Counted from the stretch's first letter, positions 41,952 to 51,532 are shown. The stretch: DNA of 64,000 nucleotides from CAZTJA01 sp964613745 (GCA_964613745.1 CAZTJA010000008.1:1-64000), one strand, 5' to 3'. Notes: generated from the letters alone by a model not told the origin. Numbers and translations: made by a program.

Positions 41952-43649
41952 CTAGTCGGCCATTGTTGATCTGGCGACTTCCATGATGGTTGTGACCCCT
42001 TCCTTGAGTTTATTTATTCCGGCCATTCGCAACGTATCCATACCAAGACGAATGGCTTCTCGCTTAAGTTCTAATGCGCTGGCGCCGGCTAATATGAGCT
42101 CTTTGATCTCATCGGAGATCGGCATCACTTCGTAAAGGGCAATGCGTCCCTTGTATCCGGTGTTCGCACATTGAGAACAACCCGTACCCTTATAAATCGG
42201 AAATGTGCCTATTTCCTCCATTTTTACTCCCAGATCACGCAATTCTTCCGTCGGAATCGGCACCACTTCCTGTTTACAGGATTGGCAAACCCTTCGAGCG
42301 AGTCGCTGGGCAATGATGCAATTTACGGAGCTTGCTACGAGAAAGGGTTCGATGCCCATGTTGAGGAGACGGTTTATCGTCTGAGGCGCATCATTCGTAT
42401 GGAGTGTAGAAAGAACCATGTGACCTGTTAAAGCCGCTTTTACACCGATCTCAGCGGTTTCAAAATCACGAATCTCACCAACCATGATAATGTCCGGGTC
42501 CTGCCGCAAAAAGGAACGAAGTGATGAGGCAAACGTCAAACCAATTTCTTCGTGCATTTGCACTTGGTTTATTCCATGCAAATTGAACTCGACCGGATCT
42601 TCTGCTGTAGACAAGTTCACTTCCGGTGAATTCAATTCGCTCAGAGCGGAATACAGAGTAGTTGTCTTTCCGGAACCGGTTGGTCCCGTAACGAGCACCA
42701 TCCCGAATGGCTTGTGAATAGCATCTTTGAAGTGTTTTAAAGGTTTCTCCTCAAACCCCAGCTTAGTCATGTCCAATTGGAGATTCGATTTATCAAGAAG
42801 CCGCATCACGACCTTTTCGCCGAATAGCGTGGGCAGCACGGAAACGCGAAAATCCATGTCCCGACCTTTTCCAAGTTTCAGCTTGATTCTTCCATCCTGC
42901 GGCAATCGGCGTTCTGCTATGTCGAGGCGCGACATAATCTTGACCCTGCTGATGATTGCATTCTTCATTTTCATGGGCGGCTTCATTTGCTCATAGAGAG
43001 CGCCGTCTATTCGAAACCTGACCCGAAAAGATTTTTCGTACGGTTCTATATGAATATCACTGGCCTTTTTTTGAATGGCGTCCTTGAGAACGTAATTCAC
43101 CAGTTTTACGACGGGGGCCTCCTCAGCCGCCTTGGCTGCATCGAGGGAATCGAGATCAGCACTCTCGGATATGGACTCTAGGCCGTCATCTTCAAAATCC
43201 TCGAGCATGCTTCCAACGGAAATGCCCGTGTCATAATAGATATCAAGGGCTTTACGAATCTGTGATTCGGAAGCGATGCTGACATCAACCTTGCACTTTG
43301 TCCTAAACTCGATTGCTTCGACTGCATTGAAGTCCGTCGGATCGGCCATTGCGACCTGAAGAGTCGAATTAATCTGATTAAAGGGTATTGAAAGATATTT
43401 TTGGGCAAGCTCGGAAGGAATGAGTTTTATCGCTTCAGGATCCACATCAATTTCGTCCAATGCCACATTGGGAACATTAATCTCTCTACAAAGGAATTCA
43501 ACAAGTTCCTCTTCATCAATAAAATCTAACTTAATGAGAGCACTCAGCACTCGTCCGCCGTTATTTCGTTGGTATTCGTATGCCTGTTCCAGCTTCTCGG
43601 CATCGATACGTCCCTGGCGGAGCAGCAATTCCCCTATGCGATCCTTCAT
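41952..43649 (-). CDS. pilB: Type IV pilus extension ATPase PilB with MshEN-like N-terminus
   Basis: The 565-residue ATPase has an N-terminal domain with the pattern IGELLLRQGRIDAEKLEQA and then VLSALIKLDFIDEEELVEFL, resembling the paired motifs of MshEN domains that bind c-di-GMP. The catalytic part has Walker A GPTGSGKTT, Walker B DIIMVGEIRDFETAE and HMVLSTLHTND. Two Cys pairs (CQSC and CSQC) form the tetracysteine zinc site of extension motors. It drives pilus assembly and is the first gene of the pilB-T-C operon, with its own promoter. Confidence 0.93.
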   Translation of the reverse strand: MKDRIGELLLRQGRIDAEKLEQAYEYQRNNGGRVLSALIKLDFIDEEELVEFLCREINVPNVALDEIDVDPEAIKLIPSELAQKYLSIPFNQINSTLQVAMADPTDFNAVEAIEFRTKCKVDVSIASESQIRKALDIYYDTGISVGSMLEDFEDDGLESISESADLDSLDAAKAAEEAPVVKLVNYVLKDAIQKKASDIHIEPYEKSFRVRFRIDGALYEQMKPPMKMKNAIISRVKIMSRLDIAERRLPQDGRIKLKLGKGRDMDFRVSVLPTLFGEKVVMRLLDKSNLQLDMTKLGFEEKPLKHFKDAIHKPFGMVLVTGPTGSGKTTTLYSALSELNSPEVNLSTAEDPVEFNLHGINQVQMHEEIGLTFASSLRSFLRQDPDIIMVGEIRDFETAEIGVKAALTGHMVLSTLHTNDAPQTINRLLNMGIEPFLVASSVNCIIAQRLARRVCQSCKQEVVPIPTEELRDLGVKMEEIGTFPIYKGTGCSQCANTGYKGRIALYEVMPISDEIKELILAGASALELKREAIRLGMDTLRMAGINKLKEGVTTIMEVARSTMAD

Positions 43650-43710
43650 GGATTTCCACTCTGATGATTTAATTTGCAGTCCAGAAAAAATGCAATACGT
43701 TTAGCCGTTT

Positions 43711-43739
43711 ATTCTAACTCTTTATCTCCGTTTTTTCAA
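43711..43739 (-). promoter_or_regulatory. Promoter of pilB
   Basis: On the minus strand TTGAAA (43734-43739) and TAGAAT (43711-43716) are 17 bases apart, near the sigma70 consensus. The start codon at 43649 would follow a leader of about 55 bases. Confidence 0.6.
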
Positions 43740-43749
43740 AATTATTTTC

Positions 43750-43778
43750 TTGTGATTTAATGACTCTCGCGAGATAAT
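43750..43778 (+). promoter_or_regulatory. Promoter of the DUF362 ferredoxin gene
   Basis: TTGTGA at 43750-43755 is followed after 17 bases by GATAAT at 43773-43778. The coding start is at 43814. It is divergent to the pilB promoter. Confidence 0.5.
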
Positions 43779-43813
43779 CTTGCAACAATTGATGCTTAAA
43801 CAAGGAGATCCAA

Positions 43814-44935
43814 TTGAAAGCCGAAGTATTTATGATTGACTTGTCGGCCGGCTGGAAGAAAAGCCTACCCGCCAAAGTAGGCGATCTCTTCGAGGCCCTT
43901 AAGCCTGCTGAAGTGTTCGGCAGGAACGATTTGGTTGCAGTAAAATTGCATTTCGGCGAAGCAGGAAATACAGCTCATATAAGACCACAATTCGTACGAA
44001 CGGTAGTCGATCGTCTCATTGAAATAAACGTTAAGCCATTCTTGACCGACACCAATACTCTATATTCAGGTTCAAGGACTGAAGCATATTCACATCTCAT
44101 AACAGCCTACAATCACGGATTTACGAGAGAAGTTGCCGGAGCCCCGGTGATAATCGCAGATGGATTGCGTGGAAGTAATGCTATCGTCGTAAAGACAAAG
44201 GGAAAGCACGTAAAGAAAGCGCACATTGCTGCAGATATAGCAAACAGTGACGGAATTGTCGTGTTATCACACTTCAAAGGGCACGAACTTTCCGGCTATG
44301 GAGGTTCCCTCAAGAATGTGGGGATGGGATGCGCTTCCAGAGAAGGTAAGCTTGAGCAGCACTCGAATATTTCACCGAAGGTTACTGCAAAGAAGTGTGT
44401 GGGGTGCGGCGAATGCATCATTCATTGCAGAGGAAAAGCCATCGAATTAAAAGGAGAAAGTGGCCGAAAAAAAGCTTCTATAAACCCTGAAAATTGCGTC
44501 GGCTGCGCAGAATGCATTCTGTCGTGTCCTCAAGGAGCCATACAGGTCCAGTGGAATGAATCTATTCCAATCTTCATGGAAAAAATGATGGAATACGCAT
44601 CTGCTGTTCTTGTCCCAAAAAGACCAAAGGCCCTATTTCTGTCGTTTTTAACCGACGTGTCGCCTTTATGTGATTGTACCCCATTTTCAGATAGACCGAT
44701 TGTGCCCGGCATCGGCATATTGGCATCAACCGATCCTGTTGCTCTCGATCAAGCATGTGCTGACCTTGTGAATGAAGCTCCCGGAAACCCAATCTCTTCA
44801 CTGAAAACAGCTTTGAACTCGGGTGAAGACAAGTTCAAGGCGCTTTTTCCTTCCATCGACTGGAGACATCAGCTCTTATACGCGGAAAAACTAGGTTTAG
44901 GTTCGACACAGTATGAATTGATCCAGCTTTCATGA
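43814..44935 (+). CDS. DUF362 protein with two 4Fe-4S clusters
   Basis: The 373-residue product has the DUF362 part (FGRNDLVAVKLHFGEAGNTAHI, VVLSHFKGHELSGYGGSLKNVGMG) and an inserted double ferredoxin with CVGCGECIIHC and CVGCAECILSC. The family is thought to act in redox or metal-linked chemistry, with no proven reaction. The start is a TTG with AAGGAG 6 bases before it. It is one of three DUF362 genes in the window; the first lacks the ferredoxin part and the third has it at the C-terminus. Confidence 0.85.
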   Translation: MKAEVFMIDLSAGWKKSLPAKVGDLFEALKPAEVFGRNDLVAVKLHFGEAGNTAHIRPQFVRTVVDRLIEINVKPFLTDTNTLYSGSRTEAYSHLITAYNHGFTREVAGAPVIIADGLRGSNAIVVKTKGKHVKKAHIAADIANSDGIVVLSHFKGHELSGYGGSLKNVGMGCASREGKLEQHSNISPKVTAKKCVGCGECIIHCRGKAIELKGESGRKKASINPENCVGCAECILSCPQGAIQVQWNESIPIFMEKMMEYASAVLVPKRPKALFLSFLTDVSPLCDCTPFSDRPIVPGIGILASTDPVALDQACADLVNEAPGNPISSLKTALNSGEDKFKALFPSIDWRHQLLYAEKLGLGSTQYELIQLS

Positions 44936-45001
44936 CATAAACCGAGGTAAGTCATTTTAAAGAAAAATCTGGATATTAAGGATTTTTTGTTAAGAGCTTG
45001 A

Positions 45002-45030
45002 TTGACAAATTTTTCTATTAATAATAGAAT
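45002..45030 (+). promoter_or_regulatory. Near-consensus sigma70 promoter
   Basis: TTGACA at 45002-45007 and TAGAAT at 45025-45030 are exactly 17 bases apart in an AT-rich setting. It lies 60 bp before the start of the P/Q-rich exported protein. Confidence 0.7.
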
Positions 45031-45090
45031 CACTCCGGATAATTCTAAGTTCTACAATCTTACGTTCTTAACCGCAAACAGGAGTTCAGC

Positions 45091-45891
45091 ATGATCATCA
45101 GGTTTCTTGTGGTCATTTTCCTTTTGACGGTAGTTCCGCACCCTTCATACGGGCAAGGCCTTTTTGATTCGGTATTCGGACCGGGAGGCCTTGGCTTATG
45201 GGGCGGCAATAGTTCAAACTTGAGCAATCCAAATTATGGCAACAACCCTCAACTGCCCCAATATCCCCAGCAGGGGCAGCTTCCGCCACCGACTCAGCAA
45301 GGTTACGGGTATCCACAACAGCCCAGTCAGCCTCAGCAAGGTGTCTATTCGGATTGGCAGAGCTTTCCGCCGGCTTCGATGGAACAATATTACGAACAGC
45401 CTGGACAGACTGATCCACAGGTTCAATATCAGAATCAGTATCCACAACAGGTTCCGCAACCCGTTCCTCAGTATCAAGGGCCGCCTGTCAACCAGCCTCC
45501 AAGGCAACCTGCACAAGCGCGCCGTCAACCCGCTCCACGTGCTCAACCTCAAGTTCCTCAGCAGCCGATTCAACCCACCGAGGTTACTGCCGAGGATCTA
45601 CCCGCAGGAGCCGTAAGAGTTACTACTACGACCCCGGACGGAACTACGGTTCAGTATTATCCTCCGTCGGGAGCTCCAGGAATTGATCCAAATGCAGTGC
45701 AGGCTCAACCAACCCCCAAACGAGCAACGCCCAAACGTTCCGGTTTGGCAGCTCCGCAGGCGCCTGCTACTACTGGTTCCAATACCGGCGAAATTGCCAT
45801 GCCTAAGCCGGAACAAATTCCACAAGGATCCGATCCGAGACTTGGTTGGGGTGCAGCGGTAAATCGAGGCCCTGCTACAAATAGGCAGTGA
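45091..45891 (+). CDS. Exported Pro/Gln-rich low-complexity protein
   Basis: The 266-residue product has a signal peptide (MIIRFLVVIFLLTVVPHPSY, cleaved near YGQ). The mature region to about residue 165 is dominated by Pro, Gln and Tyr (GYGYPQQPSQPQQGVY, QYQNQYPQQVPQPVPQYQGP), then a more ordinary stretch (PAGAVRVTTTTPDGTTVQYYPP) and a Lys/Pro-rich end. It is probably disordered, perhaps surface- or envelope-associated. No family is recognised. A CAGGAGT site precedes the ATG, with a good promoter and terminator, so it is a stand-alone and probably well-expressed gene. Confidence 0.7.
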   Translation: MIIRFLVVIFLLTVVPHPSYGQGLFDSVFGPGGLGLWGGNSSNLSNPNYGNNPQLPQYPQQGQLPPPTQQGYGYPQQPSQPQQGVYSDWQSFPPASMEQYYEQPGQTDPQVQYQNQYPQQVPQPVPQYQGPPVNQPPRQPAQARRQPAPRAQPQVPQQPIQPTEVTAEDLPAGAVRVTTTTPDGTTVQYYPPSGAPGIDPNAVQAQPTPKRATPKRSGLAAPQAPATTGSNTGEIAMPKPEQIPQGSDPRLGWGAAVNRGPATNRQ

Positions 45892-45916
45892 TTGTCTGAT
45901 CGACGTCTTTATTTAT

Positions 45917-45972
45917 GCGGATTATTTCGCTATTCTGTTCATGGAAACCAGCGTTAATCCGCTTTTCTTTTT
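45917..45972 (+). terminator. Long intrinsic terminator
   Basis: GCGGATTA (45917-45924) pairs with TAATCCGC (45955-45962), with an inner CGCT/AGCG stem, and is followed by TTTTCTTTTTT. It ends the P/Q-rich gene transcript. Confidence 0.75.
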
Positions 45973-45986
45973 TGTACCCGAATCTA

Positions 45987-46011
45987 GTTACACAATCAAA
46001 GGTGATGTAAC
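45987..46011. repeat. Inverted repeat upstream of purF
   Basis: GTTACA (45987-45992) and TGTAAC (46006-46011) form a dyad with a 13-base spacer, about 45 bp before the purF start. It could be an operator, but no regulator is identified. Confidence 0.3.
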
Positions 46012-46055
46012 ACTCGCCAAATTCAGATAAATGCAATCCTCAGGAGCTTTTTTCA

Positions 46056-47483
46056 ATGTGGGATACCCCCTCAAAAAAGGAAGCCTGCGGAATATTCGGT
46101 ATTTACGGAGCCGAAGATCCTGCACGCTTGATATATTTGGGTCTTTATTCGTTACAACATCGGGGCCAAGAATCGGCCGGTATTGTGGTTAGCGACGGAG
46201 TGGGAATCAACGCTCACAAGGGCATGGGCCTTTTGTCTGATGTTTTCAAACAGGCCAACTTGGAATCTATGAAAGGCAAAATGGGAATCGGGCATGTTCG
46301 GTATTCCACTACGGGAAGTTCCATGCTCAGAAACGCACAACCTTTTCTCGTGGAGCAAATAGATCGTGTATTCGCTCTCGGGCATAACGGGAATATCGTC
46401 AATATCTCTAATCTTCGCAGAAAGCTTGAATCACAAGGCGCTATTTTTCAAACCTCAACCGATTCAGAATTGATCGCTCACTTGATCCTCCACAAAAAGG
46501 GGTCTTTGGAAGAGCGACTTATAAAGGTATTCAGCGAGCTTAAAGGTGCTTGGTCGGTGGTTTTTCTGACCCCTGACGGCATTCTGGCCACGCGAGACCC
46601 TCACGGATTCAGACCTTTATGCATCGGCAAGAAAGGGGATGCAATAATCTTCGCATCCGAAACCTGTGCACTCGACATTATCGATGCTGAATACATCAGG
46701 GACGTGGAACCCGGTGAAATAGTTTTTGCAGATCATAACGGCCTGAGAAGCGTTCAGGGACCTAAAAAGAATAATTCCGCCATGTGTATTTTTGAATACA
46801 TATACTTCGCAAGGCCTGATTCCATGATCTTTAGTCATGGAGTATACAAAGTACGAAAAAAGCTTGGATTACAGCTTGCACTTGAAAGTCCCGTCGATGG
46901 AGCCGATTGCGTAGTACCGATGCCCGCTTCAGGAAATTATGCCGCATTGGGGTTTTCCCAGGGAAGCGGTATCCCTTTGGAATATGGTGTGATCAGGAAT
47001 CATTACGTTGGTCGCACGTTCATTCAGCCTTCCGCTTCAATCCGGAATCTCGGTGTTAGATTAAAGCTCAATCCCGTAAGAGAAATTCTCAAAGACAAGA
47101 AAATTCTGGTAGTGGACGATTCAATTGTCCGAGGTACAACGAGCAAACTGAGAACAAAAGCTCTCAGAGATGCCGGTGCTAAAGAAATTCATATGAGGAT
47201 AAGTTGCCCCCCCATAAGATACCCATGTTTCTATGGAATTGATTTTTCCAGCAAAGGGGAATTGATCGCCTGTTCGCATACTGTAGAGCAGATTTGCGAT
47301 TTTATAGGTGCTGATTCACTTGCTTACTTGAGTCTAGAGGGCCTCTTCAAAGCTATGCCTTTTTCCGAAAAAGACTTTTGTGCCGCCTGCTTCACTGGAA
47401 AGTATCCCATAAAAATTACGGACGACTCCACAAAAAGCTGCCTTGAATGTCGACCTTTAGAGGCTATGAAATGGCCCGTCTAA
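46056..47483 (+). CDS. purF: Amidophosphoribosyltransferase PurF
   Basis: The 475-residue product starts with a short propeptide ending at KEA, followed by Cys11 (CGIFGIYG), the N-terminal nucleophile of the glutaminase domain. The rest has LYSLQHRGQESAGI, HVRYSTTGSS, and the phosphoribosyl-binding IVRGTTSKLRTKAL motif (KKILVVDDSIVRGTT). Cys residues near the end (FCAACF, SCLECR) fit the Fe-S binding type known from Bacillus PurF. It performs the first step of purine synthesis. It converges with ispD, 11 bp apart. Confidence 0.95.
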   Translation: MWDTPSKKEACGIFGIYGAEDPARLIYLGLYSLQHRGQESAGIVVSDGVGINAHKGMGLLSDVFKQANLESMKGKMGIGHVRYSTTGSSMLRNAQPFLVEQIDRVFALGHNGNIVNISNLRRKLESQGAIFQTSTDSELIAHLILHKKGSLEERLIKVFSELKGAWSVVFLTPDGILATRDPHGFRPLCIGKKGDAIIFASETCALDIIDAEYIRDVEPGEIVFADHNGLRSVQGPKKNNSAMCIFEYIYFARPDSMIFSHGVYKVRKKLGLQLALESPVDGADCVVPMPASGNYAALGFSQGSGIPLEYGVIRNHYVGRTFIQPSASIRNLGVRLKLNPVREILKDKKILVVDDSIVRGTTSKLRTKALRDAGAKEIHMRISCPPIRYPCFYGIDFSSKGELIACSHTVEQICDFIGADSLAYLSLEGLFKAMPFSEKDFCAACFTGKYPIKITDDSTKSCLECRPLEAMKWPV

Positions 47484-47494
47484 GTTGGTTCTGC

Positions 47495-48199
47495 TCAGGA
47501 GTAATTTGGCTGAAGATCTGAATTAAGAGCTTTCAAAATAATTTCAGCCATTACGAGATCCGCAGGTGATGTGATTTTCAGGTTAGTGCGTTCATCTTCG
47601 ATAATTTTTATCTCGAATCCCAATCTTTCCAGAAGAGATGCATCATCGGTTCCTACAAAGTTGTCGGACCTTGCACGCTCATGAGCATGTGTGATTAAGT
47701 CGGTTCGGAAGGTTTGGGGTGTCCTGGCGAGCCAAAGGTCTGATCTCGGCACCGTTTCCAAGTGTCGGCCGTGTTGTCTTTTTATCGTTTCCGTGATGGG
47801 TACACATGCTATTGCCGCTCCGCCTTCTTCGGCGGCATGGAAGGTTTCCGTAATCACCCGATTACTTATGAAGGGCCTCACGCCATCGTGAATAGCTACG
47901 TAATCCGAAGCGTTTGCCTCGTATAAACCGTTCATAACCGATTCTTGCCGGGAGTCCCCACCAGGAACCATCTTTACAGGTTTGGTGCATTCATCCGGCA
48001 GCTCATAAATAACGGATTCCGCGATCCCTATCTGTTTCGGAAGCGTGATCACGATAAAGTCGACCAACGGGTGCTTGTCAAAAACTGTTATTGTTCTCTT
48101 CAGAATTGGAATCCCGGCGAGGCTCAGGAATTGTTTTGGGACACTTGATTGCATCCTTGCGCCCACACCGGCGGCGGTTATCAATGCTGCTCTGATCAT
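47495..48199 (-). CDS. ispD: 2-C-methylerythritol 4-phosphate cytidylyltransferase IspD
   Basis: The 234-residue protein begins RAALITAAGVGARMQSSVPKQFL, the CTP-binding signature (G-G/A-R-M...PKQ), and contains VAIHDGVRPFISNRVI, as in all IspD proteins. It makes CDP-methylerythritol in the non-mevalonate isoprenoid path. The polyprenyl synthase gene is divergent next to it. IspF is not adjacent. Confidence 0.92.
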   Translation of the reverse strand: MIRAALITAAGVGARMQSSVPKQFLSLAGIPILKRTITVFDKHPLVDFIVITLPKQIGIAESVIYELPDECTKPVKMVPGGDSRQESVMNGLYEANASDYVAIHDGVRPFISNRVITETFHAAEEGGAAIACVPITETIKRQHGRHLETVPRSDLWLARTPQTFRTDLITHAHERARSDNFVGTDDASLLERLGFEIKIIEDERTNLKITSPADLVMAEIILKALNSDLQPNYS

Positions 48200-48325
48200 G
48201 AATTCCTCGGCCCGGCTGATTTGTTCCTAGTTATAAACCGAACTGTTCATTGCGGCAATCAGGTTCCGGTGTTACATTAATCGGCACCGCTCTTCTTTTT
48301 TATCGCTCATTTTCGGAGAAGATAC

Positions 48326-49291
48326 GTGGACCTGCTTGACTCAATAACTTCAACAATGAAACAACTCGAGGACGAACTCATCGGACAACTCAAGAGTCGG
48401 GTTCCCGTCGCATTTGAGATTGGTTCTCATTTAATGAACAGCGGAGGAAAGAGAATCAGGCCTCAATTGGCGATCATTTCGGCTTCAATCGGCGGGTATA
48501 GTGGAATAAATGCCATAAAACTAGCCGGAGCGATCGAGTGCATTCACACGGCCACCTTGCTTCATGATGATGTAGTAGATCATGCACATATCAGGAGAGG
48601 CACCCCGGCCGCAAATACCATGTGGTCAAACGAAATGTGCGTCCTCGGTGGTGACTTCATATTAGCCAAAGCATTTTCAGCCCTTACAAGCATCGGAAAT
48701 CTTCGAGTGTTGGAAATAGTTTCTAATGCAACTCAAAGATTAAGCGAGGGTGAACTCTTTCAGATGCAGAATATAGGCAACATGGCGTTGACTGAAGAAG
48801 AATATCTCAGAATCATCATAGATAAGACGGCCGTCCTAATGGAAGCGGCATGCAGAGGCGGAGCAGTATTGGGTTCATTGGAACTCCACCAAGAGGAGGC
48901 TTTGGCACAATTCGGATACAATCTGGGGATAGCTTTTCAGATGACCGACGACGTTATCGATTATCGCTCGGATGTCGAGGAAATGGGCAAGAACCCGGGA
49001 AAAGACCTTGAAGAAGGTAAGCTCACGCTTCCTCTCATTCTCGGTTTGAAGTCCGCCGGACAAGAAGATCGAACCAGAATCAAATCTATCGTTGAATCCG
49101 GGGTCGTAAATGCTGAAGACCTTGCGTGGATTAGGTCATTCTTAACTCGTACAAACGGCATTGCCGGCACCCTTGAAAAAAGTCGCATGTATGTTAACAA
49201 GGCCCTAGAAAATCTGGATTTGTTCCCCGATTCCGAGGAAACAGCAGCCTTGCGAAAACTCGGGGCAAAGATTTTGAGTCGTACATATTGA
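48326..49291 (+). CDS. Polyprenyl diphosphate synthase
   Basis: The 321-residue protein has both Asp-rich prenyl synthase motifs: LLHDDVVDHAHIRRG (first, DDxxD) and MTDDVIDYRSD (second), along with GKRIRPQLAI at the N-terminus. Length and form fit long-chain (octaprenyl or solanesyl) synthases of the IspB type, making the quinone side chain. The start is GTG at 48326, with GGAGA nearby upstream. A menaquinone tail role fits an anaerobe but is inferred. Confidence 0.88.
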   Translation: MDLLDSITSTMKQLEDELIGQLKSRVPVAFEIGSHLMNSGGKRIRPQLAIISASIGGYSGINAIKLAGAIECIHTATLLHDDVVDHAHIRRGTPAANTMWSNEMCVLGGDFILAKAFSALTSIGNLRVLEIVSNATQRLSEGELFQMQNIGNMALTEEEYLRIIIDKTAVLMEAACRGGAVLGSLELHQEEALAQFGYNLGIAFQMTDDVIDYRSDVEEMGKNPGKDLEEGKLTLPLILGLKSAGQEDRTRIKSIVESGVVNAEDLAWIRSFLTRTNGIAGTLEKSRMYVNKALENLDLFPDSEETAALRKLGAKILSRTY

Positions 49292-49383
49292 AATATTTTA
49301 CTATTCCACGCCCAATATCTTGAAAGAAGGCACATCTCTTGTTATTAGTCTGTAGCGAAAAAAACATGGGGGCTTTCTCATAA

Positions 49384-50037
49384 ATGAGATGCGCATCCAC
49401 TTTATGCCTGATACTTGTTTCTCTGATCACCCTTTCAGGTTGCCCTTCCCTGTGGAAAACCGAGGCCTCGGAGAAAAACCTGAACGCCGATGAGCTATAT
49501 AAATCTGCCGATGAGAGTTTTCAAAAAAAGAACTATTCACAAGCATTAGATTCATTCGAAAAACTCAAGTCCGCACATCCGGATTTCAAAGACATGCCCG
49601 AGGTATACCTCAAGATAGCTGATTCCCTCTATAATGAAGGTTCATGGGACAAGGCCATGGCGCGGTATAGCCAGTTTATTGAACTGTACCCCGGACACAA
49701 GAGCGTTCCCAGAGCGAAATACAACATTGCTATGGGTACGTTTAATCAGATCAAACAAACTGATCTTGATACAAGAATTGTCCAGAAAGCGGCTGAAGCA
49801 TTCAAGTTAATAGCGGACGATCCGGATACCGGGGAATGGCGGAAGAAAGCCGAAGAGAAATATCGTGAATGCCGGCAGAAACTGGCGGCAAAAGAAATGT
49901 ACAAGGCTCGTACGTACATAAGTATGGGCAACTATAATGCCGCTCGATTGGTTGCTAAAAGGGTTCTTGATGAATATCCGAAACTTGGCTACGATGAAGA
50001 AGCTAATCAATTAATTTCTAAAATTAAGAACAAGTAA
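49384..50037 (+). CDS. BamD-like TPR lipoprotein
   Basis: The 217-residue protein has a lipoprotein signal (LISLITLSGC-type lipobox with Cys20) and a run of TPR repeats (ELYKSADESFQKKNYSQALDSFEKL, YLKIADSLYNEGSWDKAMARYSQFIELYPGHKSVPRAKYN). The last pattern is characteristic of BamD/YfiO-type repeats. BamD is an essential partner of BamA in outer-membrane protein assembly. It is close to BamD in size and layout, but other TPR lipoproteins (e.g. YbgF-like) cannot be ruled out. Confidence 0.78.
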   Translation: MRCASTLCLILVSLITLSGCPSLWKTEASEKNLNADELYKSADESFQKKNYSQALDSFEKLKSAHPDFKDMPEVYLKIADSLYNEGSWDKAMARYSQFIELYPGHKSVPRAKYNIAMGTFNQIKQTDLDTRIVQKAAEAFKLIADDPDTGEWRKKAEEKYRECRQKLAAKEMYKARTYISMGNYNAARLVAKRVLDEYPKLGYDEEANQLISKIKNK

Positions 50038-50045
50038 ACTGCTTC

Positions 50046-51527
50046 CTAATCGAGACCGGATACATTTATTTCTCCATTCGACAAGAGAGTCTTGTGTTTT
50101 CGAATGGAGACCTGCCCGGGAACTCCGTGTTTCACTGAATCAACATCGGCTCTGTTTGCGCATATCACTTCCATTTTGCCTCTCCCGCAAGCCTTAGAAA
50201 ACCGGATGGCAAGAGCGGACGCGAATTCGATATCTGCATCGGCAAAGGGTTCTGTTCCGTTTTTCGTCATAATGACGTGTGATCCTGAGTAATCTTTTGC
50301 ATGAAACCACAATGCACTCTTTTCGGACTTCCTTCTCAAAAGAAAGTCATTTCCCATAGCATTTTTTCCAACAAAAACCTTATGTCCATTGGGGGAAAGG
50401 AATTCCCGAAAGGGACTAATCTTGTCTTTTCTTAGAGCTGAGTCTTTGGAACCTCTTCTCTTGTCCGTCCAACTACTTTCCTGAAACGACTCCAACTCCT
50501 CCACTTCGCTCGTCTGCTCGACAAAGTAAAGCAGGTCTTCCAGAGCGCGAATTTCTTCTTGAGTCAAGTCGAGGCGCTTACGAGCTACACTTTCACCTCT
50601 TCTTGCTTTTGCTGACTTTCTAAACATGAATTGCATGTTCTCTTTGCCGTCCAGTGCTGGGTTTAGCCGGATATCTCTCGGGGAACCCGATTCCCAATCC
50701 TGTACGGTAACACTGGACATGCCTTTCTTGATTCTGCCTAAATTAGCTTTAATATATTCAGCATCATCGCCAAGTGCCCGATACCCGGTAAGCTTGTGAA
50801 CATCGCTCTGAATTTTTTTCATTCTTTTCTTTAATGAACTAATGCGGCTCAAGATTGGTTTTGCAACTTCCCTTCTCAACGCTTCAAGCAAAGAATTTCC
50901 CAGTAATGCCGAATACCTTTGATCCAGCTCCTGGTTCATCTGATTTGATCGAGAATTTGGAGCATCCCCAAAATGTTCCTCCCTCCGTATTCCAGGTCTA
51001 TCCCTCGCAACGGATTTTTCTCCGACTCGATGCTCCGGGATGGGGGGAATCGAATACAATTCTCCGGGAAGTATGACTCGAGTTGTGGTTTCTTTTAAAG
51101 GAATGTGCAGCAAAGAATCCAAAATGCGCCCGCTGTCCTTATCCACCAATATTATGTTCGAATCTCTCCCAAGCAGCTCAAGGATGAGACTTAATGTGCT
51201 CCCTTCAGCACCTCTTCTTGCCGATATAATCACGACTCGATCCGGAATCGGCATTGACACTTCCGTAATCACTGCCCCTTGGAAGTGAGCTCTCAAAAAT
51301 GCGCAGAATCGCGGCGGTCTGGCGGGATTCGGTATCTTCAACGAAGTGAGATGAATTCGCCCAAATTTGGCGTCTGCGCTTATTACCAGCTTTGATTCCT
51401 TATCCCGGGGCACCCTGATGCGCAAGACGATCTCTCGTGGAAGCGGCTGATGAATCTTGTTTATGAATCCGCCGGGTAATAGCTCGTTGAGTTCGGACGC
51501 AACAATCCTGAGTGTTTCGTAATCCAT
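50046..51527 (-). CDS. NFACT protein, RqcH/FbpA family
   Basis: The 493-residue product has the NFACT-N domain (MDYETLRIVASELNELLPGGFINKIHQP; VIISARRGAEGSTLSLILELLGRDSNIILVD), a helical coiled-coil middle (RRGESVARKRLDLTQEEIRALEDLLYFVEQ) and the NFACT-R domain (GHKVFVGKNAMGNDFLLRRKSEKSALWFHAKD). Such proteins act at stalled 50S ribosomes and recruit tRNA-Ala for C-terminal Ala tailing. It is somewhat shorter than B. subtilis RqcH, mostly in the middle. The DUF362 gene ends 5 bp upstream, so they are probably one transcript. Confidence 0.88.
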   Translation of the reverse strand: MDYETLRIVASELNELLPGGFINKIHQPLPREIVLRIRVPRDKESKLVISADAKFGRIHLTSLKIPNPARPPRFCAFLRAHFQGAVITEVSMPIPDRVVIISARRGAEGSTLSLILELLGRDSNIILVDKDSGRILDSLLHIPLKETTTRVILPGELYSIPPIPEHRVGEKSVARDRPGIRREEHFGDAPNSRSNQMNQELDQRYSALLGNSLLEALRREVAKPILSRISSLKKRMKKIQSDVHKLTGYRALGDDAEYIKANLGRIKKGMSSVTVQDWESGSPRDIRLNPALDGKENMQFMFRKSAKARRGESVARKRLDLTQEEIRALEDLLYFVEQTSEVEELESFQESSWTDKRRGSKDSALRKDKISPFREFLSPNGHKVFVGKNAMGNDFLLRRKSEKSALWFHAKDYSGSHVIMTKNGTEPFADADIEFASALAIRFSKACGRGKMEVICANRADVDSVKHGVPGQVSIRKHKTLLSNGEINVSGLD

Positions 51528-51532
51528 AATTA

